From contig JALOAD010000017.1 in the NCBI GenBank assembly GCA_023228995.1, positions 1-64,000 of the forward strand: a DNA stretch of 64,000 nt, given 5' to 3'. Under the pieces are notes generated by a model, which did not search any database, was not told where the DNA came from, and worked only from the letters and a program-made list of their open reading frames with translations. Source of the stretch: Candidatus Muiribacterium halophilum. GTDB taxonomy: Bacteria; Muiribacteriota; Muiribacteriia; Muiribacteriales; Muiribacteriaceae. Positions 21,499 to 34,227 of the stretch are shown here, piece by piece; positions within the stretch are counted from its first letter, which is position 1, and every line of letters begins with the position of its first letter. A program made the position numbers and the translations under genes.

Positions 21499-22362
21499 AA
21501 ATAACAATTGCAGATAAAGCGGGTTTTTGTTTTGGTGTTGAAAGAGCTGAAAACATAGTTCTTAGCACAATAAAAAACAAAAAAAATAAAGTATATACTT
21601 TTGGTCCTCTTATTCATAATCCAATAGTTGTTAAAAAACTTAAAGAATTAGGTGTGTTTCCGGTTGAAGAAGAAGATCTGCAAAAGCTTGATAAAAACAG
21701 TACAATAATAATAAGAAGTCATGGAATTGAAAAAAAAACTCTTATTAAACTTGAAAAAATGGGTTTTGATATTGTGGATGCAACCTGTCCTTTTGTAAAA
21801 AAAGCAAAAGAATCTGCAAAAACTTTATATGAAAAAAATTATAATCTTATAATACTAGGTGATATAAATCATCCTGAAGTTAAAGGAATTCATTCTTATA
21901 CAGATTATAATGGTGTAATATTAAAAGATACTGATGAATTAAAAACATATTTGAAAGAAAAAAATAACAGAGTAGGTCTTGTTGCTCAAACTACTCAGAG
22001 CAAAGAACTTTTTGAAGAATTTGTAAGTATTATGCAAGAAAAAGCTACAGATATTTGTATTTTTGATACAATATGTAATGCAACAAGTTCAAGACAACTT
22101 TCTGCAATAAAACTTGCGGAAAAAAGTGATGTTATAATTGTGATTGGTGGTTTTAATAGTGCTAATACAAAACGACTTGTTGAAATATGTAATAAAATTT
22201 GTAAAAATGTTATTTGGATAGAAAAAACCGAAGATCTTGAGCTTGAACAGCTTGACTGTTATGAAAAAATAGGAATAACAGCAGGAGCTTCTACACCTGT
22301 AAAAAGCATAGAAGAGACTAGTCAGATCATTCAAAACTATTATAATGGGAAGGTAAACAAAA

Positions 22363-22373
<11 letters not shown>
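21495..22373 (+). CDS. ispH: 4-hydroxy-3-methylbut-2-enyl diphosphate reductase
   Basis: Last enzyme of the MEP isoprenoid pathway, an iron-sulfur reductase giving IPP and DMAPP. The three cluster-binding cysteines are visible: Cys12 in AGFCFGVERA, one in VDATCPFVKKA and one in FDTICNATSSRQ. Also seen are the HNP motif (GPLIHNPIVV) and the C-terminal TAGASTP. The 292-residue length is normal. It overlaps the S1-protein gene by 11 bases. In many Clostridia IspH is fused to or next to an S1 protein, which this arrangement mirrors. Confidence 0.97.
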
Positions 22374-25556
<3,183 letters not shown>

Positions 25557-25591
25557 TAATAAATGTTTTTTTTAAAGCGGAGTTTTTAATA

Positions 25592-25637
25592 AAAAGGGCA
25601 GGCAAGGTAGAATATACCTACTGCCTTTTTTTATTTA
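25592..25637 (+). terminator. Terminator/attenuator between gap and pgk
   Basis: GGCAG...CTGCC arms enclose an inner GGTA/TACC stem and are followed by a run of seven T. The structure has an internal loop, so it may be a partial terminator that lowers pgk expression relative to gap. Confidence 0.6.
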
Positions 25638-25683
25638 ATAAAAGGATTTAATTAATTATTTGAAGTGTTTAAAGGAGATTTTT

Positions 25684-26874
25684 ATGCAAAAAGCAACAAT
25701 AAAAGATTTTAATTTCAATAATAAAAAAGTATTTGTCCGTGTTGATTTTAATGTACCTCTTAAAGATAAAAAAATAACAGATGATAATCGAATTGAGGCA
25801 GCATTACCAACTATAAATTACTTATTAGAAAATGGAGCAACTTTAATTTTAGCTTCGCATCTTGGAGATCCTAAAACTGAAGAGGATAAAGAACTTCTTA
25901 ATATGGAAGCTGTTGCTCAAAGACTTTCAGAATTGCTTGGAAAAAAAGTATTAAAAGCACCTTCTTGTATAGGAAAAGAAGTTAAAGATATGGTAGATAA
26001 TTTAAAAAAAGGAGATGTTCTTTTACTTGAAAACACAAGATTTCATAAAGGTGAAAAGAAAAATGATCCTGATTTTGCAAAAGAATTAGCAAGTTATGCA
26101 GATGTTTGTGTAAATGATGCTTTTGGCACAGCACATCGAGCTCATGCTTCAAATTGTGGTGTTGCAGAATTATTACCTTGTTATGCTGGTTTTTTAATGG
26201 AAAAAGAAATTGATATGATTGGAAACACTTTGGAAAATCCTAAAAGACCATTTATTGCAATACTAGGTGGAGCTAAAGTATCTTCAAAGATTGGAGTAAT
26301 AGAAAATCTTTTGACAAAAGTTGATACACTTCTTATTGGTGGAGCTATGGTATTTACATTTGCCAGAGCTTTAGGATATGAAACTGGTAACTCTCTTGTC
26401 GAAGAAGACAAAATAGAGCTTGCAAGCGAGCTTATAAAAAAAGCTAAAAAAGCTGGCAAAAAACTTATATTTCCTGTTGATTTTATATGTGCTGATAAAA
26501 TAGAAGAAAATGTAAAGACAAAAATCTGTCCTATTCAAAAAATTGATAAAGGTCTTATAGGTCTTGATATTGGACCAGAATCTTTAAAAATATTTGAAAA
26601 AGAATTAATAAATGCTAAAACTGTAGTTTGGAATGGTCCAATGGGAGTTTTTGAAATAGATATTTTTGCCAAAGGTACAAAAAAAATAGCTAATATTATG
26701 GCTAAATTAAAAGATGCTAGAACTATTATAGGCGGTGGAGATTCAGCTGCTGCTGTTAATCAATTTGGTCTTGAATCAAAAATGACACATATATCAACTG
26801 GTGGAGGAGCTTCATTAGAATATATGGAAGGTATAGAATTACCAGGGATAAAAGCAATTAAGGATGCTCAGTGA
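25684..26874 (+). CDS. pgk: Phosphoglycerate kinase
   Basis: Glycolytic kinase transferring phosphate from 1,3-bisphosphoglycerate to ADP. It has the N-terminal [10 protein letters not shown] substrate-binding motif, NTRFHKGE, the catalytic-hinge [11 protein letters not shown] and the C-terminal GGGDSAAAV nucleotide site. From ATG 25684 it is 396 residues, the usual length. An upstream in-frame TTG at 25660 lies before the ribosome site AAAGGAG and is not used. The downstream 350 bp are repeats, then tpiA. Confidence 0.98.
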   Translation: MQKATIKDFNFNNKKVFVRVDFNVPLKDKKITDDNRIEAALPTINYLLENGATLILASHLGDPKTEEDKELLNMEAVAQRLSELLGKKVLKAPSCIGKEVKDMVDNLKKGDVLLLENTRFHKGEKKNDPDFAKELASYADVCVNDAFGTAHRAHASNCGVAELLPCYAGFLMEKEIDMIGNTLENPKRPFIAILGGAKVSSKIGVIENLLTKVDTLLIGGAMVFTFARALGYETGNSLVEEDKIELASELIKKAKKAGKKLIFPVDFICADKIEENVKTKICPIQKIDKGLIGLDIGPESLKIFEKELINAKTVVWNGPMGVFEIDIFAKGTKKIANIMAKLKDARTIIGGGDSAAAVNQFGLESKMTHISTGGGASLEYMEGIELPGIKAIKDAQ

Positions 26875-27231
26875 GCATCAATTAAAAATTAACAATTAAC
26901 AATTAAAAATTAAGAATTAAAAAGCTGGGAATTTCGAATGTTGGATTATAAAAGCCGTGAGCGTGACTATTAAAAGCGTATAGAAGCGGTATAAAAAAAA
27001 CCGGGAAAGCTGTGACAGATAAAGCGTGACATGTCATTGTATGATATTAGTGACAAAAAACAAAGTCACGATGTTAACGGAGAGTCGAAGACTCTTGTTA
27101 CAAGCAATTTTTTCGTAGAATAAATTGCAGTCACATTTATTAAACTCTGTCATTCCGGTACTATTTTGAGAAATCTGTCATCCCGGTATGATTCTGAGCC
27201 GGGATCTAGATTTAAAAATTATGGAGGATTT
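26875..27231. repeat. Intergenic repeats between pgk and tpiA
   Basis: No gene. Contains AT-rich TTAACAATTAAAAATT words (26880-26920), the AAGCGGTATA motif (26965-26990), a reversed element C (about 27003-27070), a 28 bp half A unit (27149-27176) and a full element A at 27177-27207. The last ends only 16 bases before the tpiA ribosome site, so it lies in the tpiA leader. Confidence 0.7.
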
Positions 27232-27984
27232 ATGAGAAAAATCTTTATTGCAGGGAATTGGAAAATGAATAATACATTATCTGAAACAAAAACTTTTATA
27301 GAAGAATTTAAACAAAGTGTAAAATCTATAGATAATATTGAAATAGGTATTGCACCAAGTTTTGTAAATTTAGCTTATGCAAAAGCATTATGTCAAGATT
27401 CAAATATTAAGGTAATAGCTCAGAATATGTATTTTGAAGATAATGGAGCCTATACTGGAGAAATCAGTCCATTAATGTTAAAAGATATTAATATTGACTA
27501 TGTTATTATTGGACATTCAGAAAGAAGACAATATTTTGGTGAAACTGAAGAAACTGTTAATAAAAGAATAAGAAAAGCATTTGAGCATAATATAAAAGTT
27601 ATTTTATGTATTGGTGAAAAACTTCAAGAAAGAGAACAGGGAATAACAAATATTGTTCTTGAAAAACAATTAAAAGGTGATTTAAAAGAGCTTGATAATA
27701 ATAAAGTTGCTGAAATAGTAATAGCTTATGAGCCTGTTTGGGCAATTGGAACTGGTAAATCAGCAAAAACTGAAGATGCACAGAATGCTTGTAATTTTAT
27801 TAGAAAAACATTAAAAGATATGTTTGGCGAAGAAATAGCTCAAAAAGTCAGAATTCAATACGGTGGTAGTGTTAAAGCTGAAAACTCAAAAGAATATATG
27901 AGTCAAACAGATATTGATGGAGCTTTAGTTGGTGGAGCTAGTTTAAAAGCTGATAGCTTTTCAAAACTTATAAAAGCAGTTTAG
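27232..27984 (+). CDS. tpiA: Triosephosphate isomerase
   Basis: Interconverts dihydroxyacetone phosphate and glyceraldehyde-3-phosphate. The TIM barrel carries catalytic Lys11 in GNWKMN, the His of IIGHSERR and the Glu of AYEPVWAIGTG. The phosphate-binding ends are GGSV and GGAS. From ATG 27232 (GGAGG four bases upstream) it is 250 residues. The upstream in-frame extension is element A read as protein and is rejected. Confidence 0.98.
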   Translation: MRKIFIAGNWKMNNTLSETKTFIEEFKQSVKSIDNIEIGIAPSFVNLAYAKALCQDSNIKVIAQNMYFEDNGAYTGEISPLMLKDINIDYVIIGHSERRQYFGETEETVNKRIRKAFEHNIKVILCIGEKLQEREQGITNIVLEKQLKGDLKELDNNKVAEIVIAYEPVWAIGTGKSAKTEDAQNACNFIRKTLKDMFGEEIAQKVRIQYGGSVKAENSKEYMSQTDIDGALVGGASLKADSFSKLIKAV

Positions 27985-28706
27985 AAAACCAATAAGAGCG
28001 TGAAAAATCAAAGTACAGAAGCTGTTCTTACTTTTAATTCGATATTGAAAATTAAAAATCTGTCACAGCTTCACAGTACTTTCTTTTAATTCGACATTCA
28101 ACATTCGACATTGCAAATTAAAAATTTGTCCTCATGTTATATTGAAGTAAATTTTATTTAAAAATCTGTCATCCCGGTATGATTCTTAGCCGGGATCTTC
28201 TTTAGCTTTATAATTACCTATTATTTCATCAAAGAAATATTAATTAATCGGACCACATGAAATTTAACTTCCATGTAAAATTCCCTCTTACGATGTTCGC
28301 CTTTGCAATACCTCCGTATATTGCATACTTCGTAACAGTCTCCATAGTTCCTCTTAATTAATTTTCTTTGATTTCATTATTCAAAAAATTTCTCCTTGTT
28401 TTATATTATCAATTTTTAATTTTTAATTGCTTCATTAACTCTGTCATCCCGGTATGATTCTTAGCCGGGATCTTCTTTTGATTTCATTATTCAAAAAATT
28501 TCTCCTTGTTTTATATTATCAATTTTTAATTTTTAATTGCTTCATTAACTCTGTCATCCCGGTATGATTCTTAGCTGGGATCTCGCTCTTGTTTTGATTT
28601 TTGTCACTAATGTCACAAAGTGACATGTCACGCTTCACCTGTCACAGCTTCACAGTTCTTTCTTTTAATTCGACATTCAACATTCGACATTGCAAATTAA
28701 AAATCT
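27985..28706. repeat. Composite repeat A-B-A-A-C
   Basis: No gene. Element A at 28168-28198, element B copy 1 at 28216-28382, then element A at 28443-28473 and again at 28553-28583, and element C at about 28600-28700. The two downstream A copies result from a tandem duplication of period 110 bp (28369-28478 and 28479-28588). An earlier C-derived fragment lies at 28040-28130. Confidence 0.75.
28216..28382. repeat. Element B, copy 1
   Basis: One of seven 167-168 bp copies. The ends carry the imperfect inverted repeat ATCAAAGAAA...TTTCTTTGAT. The centre has nested arms TTACGA/TCGTAA and GCAATA/TATTGC. This copy has AATACCTCCG where others have AATACATCCG (loop change), and TTAATTAATCGG, which shortens the minus-strand 38-codon micro-ORF. 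Confidence 0.8.
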
Positions 28707-30695
28707 TCACTGAACATTTTTAAAATGCATTATTTTTAATCCGGTTAATACATCTATGAAAATTGCACCATGTTTTTTTGTTGAAATATAATTACTATTA
28801 GATAAAAGCTCAAGAGTTTGTTTATGTGGATTATTATATTGATTAGAACATGATATTATAAACAAAGCTTTGGAATTTTTTTCAATTATATCTCTTGATA
28901 GTGAATTTTTACCACCATGATGACCAACAAATAAGTAATCAGAGTTATTTTCATATAAAGACATATATTTTAATGATTTTTCGCTTGAAAGATCTGAGCA
29001 GAAAAATATTTTTTTGTTAAAAACTTTTAAATTATAAAAAAAAGAGTAATTGTTTCTATTATCAGACTTTTCTCTTATAAAATCTAGTGAATAAAGTTTT
29101 GAGTTAATATTATAATTATCTTTTTTTAAAATATCACCATATAAAAGTTTTGAATTAAAGTCAGGTAAATATAACTTCATAATAAATTTGTTTTGATCAA
29201 TATCAATTAGTCCGCTAAAGTGGTCATTATCATTATGTGATATAAGCACTGTATTTATGTTTTTCCCAGACAAGGTTAGAAAATTTTCTAAAGTAGTATT
29301 GAATTTGTAATAATTATTACCGCCATCAAATAATATATATTTACCAGTCCAATTAAATAAAATACTTTGACCATGACCTGTATCAAAAACAATAATATAA
29401 GGAAATAATTGAAAATACAAAAACAAACAGACTAAAAGAAATAAAAGTTTTTTCTTTTTAAAAAATAAAAAAAATAAAATCAAAAAAATCATAATATATT
29501 TAAAATTAAGATTTATTGTATAATTATATTTATATAAAAACTCAAGTAAATTAATAACAATTTTATTAGGAATAAGCAGAATATAAGAATATTGGAAATT
29601 AAAAAATATAAAAAATAATATAGAACTTATTATTATAAAAGGAAATATAATAATCAAAGCAAAATTCAAAAAAACATAATAAATAGAGAGAGATTTCATA
29701 ATAAAAAGACTTTCTAACGCAAAAAGAAGAGTTAGTTTTAATTTTTCCTTGTTAAAAATTACAATTTGAGAGTAAAATATAACTGAATAAAAAAAAGATG
29801 GATTATAAATAATAAGAGGATTATAAAGCATTGTAATTATAGTAAAAATACCAAGGTTTTCAAGTGAATACGCAGGTCTTCCAAAATAATGAGCAAGTTT
29901 ATCAACAAAATAAATATAAAGAGCTCTAAGACAAGAAAATGAAAAGTTTGAAAGAATAAAAGCTACAATTACAACAAAGTAATTTGTATATTTAATTTTT
30001 TTAAAAAATTTATCATTTATAGCCAAAAAAACACCTAAATGCATACCAGAAAAAGCTATAAAATGTGAAATATTGAGATTTTGAAAAATAGCATATAACT
30101 TTTTTTTAGATTTCCTTTCATTAAAAATAAGAGAACTTGCAAGAAGATAACCTTTATTTTCACTCCATAATTCATATAATTTACATGAAAATCGTGATCG
30201 ATAATAATAAAATAAATTCTTTTTATCAGATTTTTTAATGTTTTTAGCATAAACTCTATAAAAAATCTTTTGTGAATTAAGGTATTTAGAATAATTAAAT
30301 TCAAAAAAATTAGCAGTACTGTTAAGGTTATTAAATCTTAAAAAAGCTGTATAATAGCAACCTTCTTCTAAAATTTCTTTTGAATAAAGAGTAAAATTAA
30401 GTTTATTAACTTTAATTGTATAAAAAGTATCTGAAGTTTTTTCTTTCACAAAAAACAAATAATCATTATCAGGTAATTGATAAGAAATAATGTTTTGAAA
30501 TCTTAACTGAAACAATAATATTAAAGCTAAAATACATATTAAAATAAGTATATTTTTTTTAAAAATATACAAAAATGATAATAAAAAAATAATGTAAAAT
30601 AATATAGAAAAAACATATTTAAAATGAATATATGTTGCAATCATTGATATAAAACCTATTGAAAAAAGGGGATTATTGTTTATTAAAGATTTCAT
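28707..30695 (-). CDS. comEC: ComEC/Rec2-type DNA uptake channel
   Basis: Polytopic membrane protein carrying transforming DNA across the inner membrane. The 662-residue protein has an N-terminal hydrophobic region, the competence domain with several helices (SHFIAFSGMHLGVFLAI region near 210), more membrane segments to ~430, and a C-terminal metallo-beta-lactamase-like domain. That domain shows VFDTGHGQSILF, LFDGG, SHNDNDHFSGL and HHGGKNS. Order and length match full ComEC. Its start overlaps the comEA-like gene by 23 bases. It runs against the replication direction. AT content is high even for this genome. Confidence 0.92.
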   Translation of the reverse strand: MKSLINNNPLFSIGFISMIATYIHFKYVFSILFYIIFLLSFLYIFKKNILILICILALILLFQLRFQNIISYQLPDNDYLFFVKEKTSDTFYTIKVNKLNFTLYSKEILEEGCYYTAFLRFNNLNSTANFFEFNYSKYLNSQKIFYRVYAKNIKKSDKKNLFYYYRSRFSCKLYELWSENKGYLLASSLIFNERKSKKKLYAIFQNLNISHFIAFSGMHLGVFLAINDKFFKKIKYTNYFVVIVAFILSNFSFSCLRALYIYFVDKLAHYFGRPAYSLENLGIFTIITMLYNPLIIYNPSFFYSVIFYSQIVIFNKEKLKLTLLFALESLFIMKSLSIYYVFLNFALIIIFPFIIISSILFFIFFNFQYSYILLIPNKIVINLLEFLYKYNYTINLNFKYIMIFLILFFLFFKKKKLLFLLVCLFLYFQLFPYIIVFDTGHGQSILFNWTGKYILFDGGNNYYKFNTTLENFLTLSGKNINTVLISHNDNDHFSGLIDIDQNKFIMKLYLPDFNSKLLYGDILKKDNYNINSKLYSLDFIREKSDNRNNYSFFYNLKVFNKKIFFCSDLSSEKSLKYMSLYENNSDYLFVGHHGGKNSLSRDIIEKNSKALFIISCSNQYNNPHKQTLELLSNSNYISTKKHGAIFIDVLTGLKIMHFKNVQ

Positions 30696-31014
30696 AAGCC
30701 TCTTTAATTTTAGAAAATTTTACCTTACCAATACCTTTTATCTTTTGAATATCATCTATTACTTTGATATCACCTTTTTTAAAATGTAATAAAATAAGTG
30801 AAGCAAGTTTTTCTCCTATACCTTTAATTTTTATAAGATTACTTTCAGTAAAAAAAGCTATATTAAGCTTTTCTTTTATAGCAGATTTTTCAATTTTGTT
30901 GTTTTTAAAAACAGTTTCTACAGGAATAAGGCTTTCTTGAGAATCAATTATTTCAACAAAAGAAAAAATAACAAAAATAAATAATATAAAAGTTATAAAT
31001 TCAATTTTTTTCAT
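30673..31014 (-). CDS. comEA: ComEA-like helix-hairpin-helix protein
   Basis: A 113-residue protein with an N-terminal hydrophobic anchor/signal (FITFILFIFVIFSFV) and a C-terminal double helix-hairpin-helix (IKGIGEKLASLILLHF and IKGIGKVKFSKIKEAYEI), as in ComEA, the periplasmic DNA receptor. It directly precedes and overlaps comEC, the classical pairing. I use ATG 31014; a longer in-frame start at 31029 adds five residues without a better ribosome site. No strong Shine-Dalgarno is seen. Confidence 0.85.
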   Translation of the reverse strand: MKKIEFITFILFIFVIFSFVEIIDSQESLIPVETVFKNNKIEKSAIKEKLNIAFFTESNLIKIKGIGEKLASLILLHFKKGDIKVIDDIQKIKGIGKVKFSKIKEAYEIFNKQ

Positions 31015-31029
31015 ACAAAGATATAACAA

Positions 31030-31730
31030 ATTCTATGCCATTGAAATTAAGAGCAGGTTAATGGAAAAAGCAAAAGACCGGTAATTGAAATTTGAGATTA
31101 AATTGTTTCATTTTAAGAATGTGTATCAAAAATAAACAAAAATCAATATAATGTCATCCTAGTATTATCCTGAATTTTTGTTGTACCCGGTACTATTCTG
31201 AGAAATCTGTCATCCCGGCATGACTTTGATCCGGGATCTTCTTTAGCTTTATAATTACCTATTATTTCATCAAAGAAATATTAATTTATCGGACCACATG
31301 AAATTTAACTTCCATGTAAAATTCCCTCTTACGATGTTCGCCTTTGCAATACATCCGTATATTGCATACTTCGTAACAGTCTCCATAGTTCCTCTTAATT
31401 AATTTTCTTTGATTTCATTATTCAAAAAATTTCTCCTTGCTTTATATTATCAATTTTTAATTATTAATTATTAATTATTAATTGCTTCATTAACTCTGTC
31501 ATACCGACATGACTTTGAGAAATCTGTCATCCCGGTATGCTCTTGAGCCGGGATCTCGCTCTTGTTTTGAGTTTTGTCACTAATGTCACAAAGTGACATG
31601 TCACGCTTCACCTGTCACAGCTTCACAGTTCTTTCTTTTAATTCGACATTGGAAATTAAAAATGTTCACAGAATATTTTGACCCTCAACCCTCAACCCTC
31701 AACCCTTAAACTCTTAAACCTTTTTATTTA
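31030..31730. repeat. Composite repeat A-B-A-C
   Basis: No gene. A half A unit near 31186, element A at 31209-31239, element B copy 2 (31257-31423), an AT-rich (TTAAT)n tract, a half A unit plus A at 31526-31556, and element C at about 31574-31660. Then CCCTCAACCCTCAACCCTCAAC (31682-31703), a 9 bp microsatellite beside the end of the TPR gene. Confidence 0.75.
31257..31423. repeat. Element B, copy 2
   Basis: Standard 167 bp copy with intact inverted ends, the GCAATA-CATCCGTA-TATTGC hairpin and outer TTACGA/TCGTAA arms. The minus-strand 38-codon micro-ORF is intact. Confidence 0.8.
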
Positions 31731-33254
31731 CTATTCTTCTTCAATATAAAACTCAGTTGCCATTAATGGAGAAACACCGTAAATATCACTGATAACTGTT
31801 TTATTTTTGACTTTAAAATGTAATTTAGAATGAATGTGAGAAAATTTCCAAGATATTTTACCCATATTTTTATAACCAATATCTAAATTAATCTTTTTAA
31901 CATAAGATAGATAACCTTGTTCAATAAGAGAATCCATTTTAAGATTAGCATCATTAGTTCTTAAAAACCAAGCATTATAAGCTCCCTGAATAATCATTGA
32001 AAATAAAAGAGAGTCTACTAATTCTTTTGATTTTAAATAATAAGTTTCTTGTTTGAAATTTTTGTTATAAAGGTTATCAATTAATGCAAAAAAATACTTT
32101 TTCATATCGTTAATATTATGTTTTTTTTCTGAAATTAAATAAAGATAATATAAAGCTCTTAAGTCTTTTTCATTATATTCAAGAGCTTTTTTATAAGCTT
32201 CTTCTAAAGCTATAGTTGCAATATTAAATTTGTTTTCCTTTAATAATCTATCTGCTTCATCAAATTTTTCTTTGATATAAATTAAAGTATTTTCTCCATC
32301 TTCAGGTAAGTCATAAAGTCCAGCTATAATTTTTTTATCTTTAGAAAGATGATCATCTAAAGTTATTTTTTCTTTTGAAGATATTAGACTATATGATGGT
32401 TTTTTCTTAATTTCTTTACTATCTTCTGTTATAAGTGTAATTTTAATTTCTTCAGTTAAAATTTGTTTATCAGAGATTTCTGTAATATTAACTTTTTCTT
32501 CTATTAAAGGTTCAATGACTATTTCAGTTGTATCTTCTAATTTTTTAGCGAGTTCTTCTTCTATTTTATTTTTTTGTATTTGCTCATATTCGATTTCATC
32601 AAGTAATTTTTTTGCTTCTAAATTTTGGGAATTAAGTATTAATGCTATTTTTAACTCTGATAAAGCTTGATTTTTTTTATTATTATTAAAATTAAATTTA
32701 GCTTTTAAAAACCATTGTCTTGAATCTTCTTCTGAATGAGTTTTTTCTTTTAAAAACTTATCAGCTATATTTTTTAAATCAATATTTTCTTTATTTTCAA
32801 TTCTTTCTTGTTTTTCTTTATATAGTTGAAGTTCATATAATCTTTTGGATTTAAAAGTATATATTCTATAGGCTTCTTCCGAGGGTTCTATTTCATAAGC
32901 TTTTATAAAAGCATAAGTAGCTTCACCATAATTTTTTCTTTCATATTGAAACAAACCATTTGTATACCATTGATAAGCACGACCATTTTTATTTGAAATT
33001 TCAGGAATATCATGTTCAATAATTTTAGGTATATAATCTGTTAATGTTGATATTTTGGTAAGATAATCAATTGCAATATAATTGAAATTATCAATATCGA
33101 GAATTTTTTCAAAATATTCAATTGCTTTTTTATATCTTTCAAGTTGATAATAAAATTTGCCATAATTTATAAGTTCATTAATAGTTCTTTCATTATTAGA
33201 AAAAACTGAGGTTGTAAATAACACTATTATTAATGTAATATAAATTAGTCTCAT
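31731..33254 (-). CDS. Exported TPR-repeat protein
   Basis: A 507-residue protein with an N-terminal signal peptide (MRLIYITLIIVLFTTSVFS) and TPR units at ~25-60 (YYQLERYKKAIEYFEKIL), 90-130 and 170-215. An acidic/low-complexity linker follows, then another TPR pair (~325-385) and a C-terminal domain without recognisable motifs. Probably periplasmic or envelope-associated. It is divergent from ridA with only 27 bp between start codons, so the promoters must lie inside one of the coding starts or overlap. No family name recognised beyond TPR. Confidence 0.8.
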   Translation of the reverse strand: MRLIYITLIIVLFTTSVFSNNERTINELINYGKFYYQLERYKKAIEYFEKILDIDNFNYIAIDYLTKISTLTDYIPKIIEHDIPEISNKNGRAYQWYTNGLFQYERKNYGEATYAFIKAYEIEPSEEAYRIYTFKSKRLYELQLYKEKQERIENKENIDLKNIADKFLKEKTHSEEDSRQWFLKAKFNFNNNKKNQALSELKIALILNSQNLEAKKLLDEIEYEQIQKNKIEEELAKKLEDTTEIVIEPLIEEKVNITEISDKQILTEEIKITLITEDSKEIKKKPSYSLISSKEKITLDDHLSKDKKIIAGLYDLPEDGENTLIYIKEKFDEADRLLKENKFNIATIALEEAYKKALEYNEKDLRALYYLYLISEKKHNINDMKKYFFALIDNLYNKNFKQETYYLKSKELVDSLLFSMIIQGAYNAWFLRTNDANLKMDSLIEQGYLSYVKKINLDIGYKNMGKISWKFSHIHSKLHFKVKNKTVISDIYGVSPLMATEFYIEEE

Positions 33255-33281
33255 AATTAATATTATCGGAGGATTTACGCT

Positions 33282-33662
33282 ATGAGTAAAAAAATATTAA
33301 ATTCAGAAAAAATGCCAAAAGCTGTTGGACCTTATTCCTTGGCAACAGAAATTAATGGTATTATCTTTTTATCAGGACAGCTACCTGTTGATGTAAATAC
33401 AGGTGAACTTGAAATTACTGATACAAAAAAAGCTACTAAAATTATAATGAATAATATAAAAACTTTTGTTGAAGAACAGGGTTTAACTATGAAAAATATT
33501 TTAAAAGCAACTATATTTTTGACAGATATGAAAGAATTTCCTCAAGTTAATGAAATTTATGGTAGTTTTTTTGAGAGTGATTATCCTGCTAGAGAGTGTG
33601 TACAGGTTGCTGCATTACCAAAAGGTGTTAGTGTTGAAATAAGTGCTTTTATTGCAAGATAG
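33282..33662 (+). CDS. ridA: RidA family enamine/imine deaminase
   Basis: Small trimeric enzyme hydrolysing reactive enamine/imine intermediates. The 126-residue protein has the usual AVGPYSLA, FLSGQLPVD and YPARECVQVAALPKG motifs, with the conserved Arg in ARECVQV. ATG has GGAGG upstream. It stands alone, divergent from the TPR gene. Confidence 0.95.
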   Translation: MSKKILNSEKMPKAVGPYSLATEINGIIFLSGQLPVDVNTGELEITDTKKATKIIMNNIKTFVEEQGLTMKNILKATIFLTDMKEFPQVNEIYGSFFESDYPARECVQVAALPKGVSVEISAFIAR

Positions 33663-34227
33663 AAATTTAACCCTCAAACACTTAAACTCTCGAACTTTTT
33701 TTATCTTTGTCATCCCGGCATGACTTTGAGCCGGGATCTTCTTTAGCTTTATAATTACCTATTATTTCATCAAAGAAATATTAATTTATCGGACCACTTG
33801 AAATTTAACTTCCATGTAAAATTCCCTCTTACGATGTTCGCCTTTGCAATACATCCGTATATTGCATACTTCGTAACAGTCTCCATAGTTCCTCTTAATT
33901 AATTTTCTTTGATTTCATTATTCAAAAAATTTCTCCTTGCTTTATATTATCAATTTTTAATTATTAATTATTAATTATTAATTGCTTCATTAACTCTGTC
34001 ATACCGACATGACTTTGAGAAATCTGTCATCCCGGTATGCTTCTGAGCCGGGATCTCGCTCTTGTTTTGAGTTTTGTTACTAATTTCACAAAGTGACATG
34101 TCACGCTTTATCTGTCACAGCTTCACAGTTTTTTCTTTTAATTCGATATTGTCCTTTTTTATTGATTTTATCTCTAAAATATAAAAAAAATATGTCGAAA
34201 TATAATTATATGGAAAGAATTGATTTG
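33663..34227. repeat. Composite repeat A-B-A-C
   Basis: No gene. Element A at 33709-33739, element B copy 3 (33757-33923), a (TTAAT)n tract, a half A unit near 33998 and A at 34026-34056, then element C at about 34073-34152. The layout and most bases match the composite at 31200-31660. Confidence 0.75.
33757..33923. repeat. Element B, copy 3
   Basis: 167 bp copy. CCACTTG replaces CCACATG of other copies, changing a Met codon of the minus-strand micro-ORF to Lys and one base of a CATG hairpin arm. Otherwise standard. Confidence 0.8.

Noticed and set aside
27166-27231. N-terminal extension of TpiA reading LSSRYDSEPGS
   Set aside because: This is element A translated in one of its open frames. 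The same peptide heads the frames at 36228, 48494 and 45350. Ribosome sites mark later ATGs.
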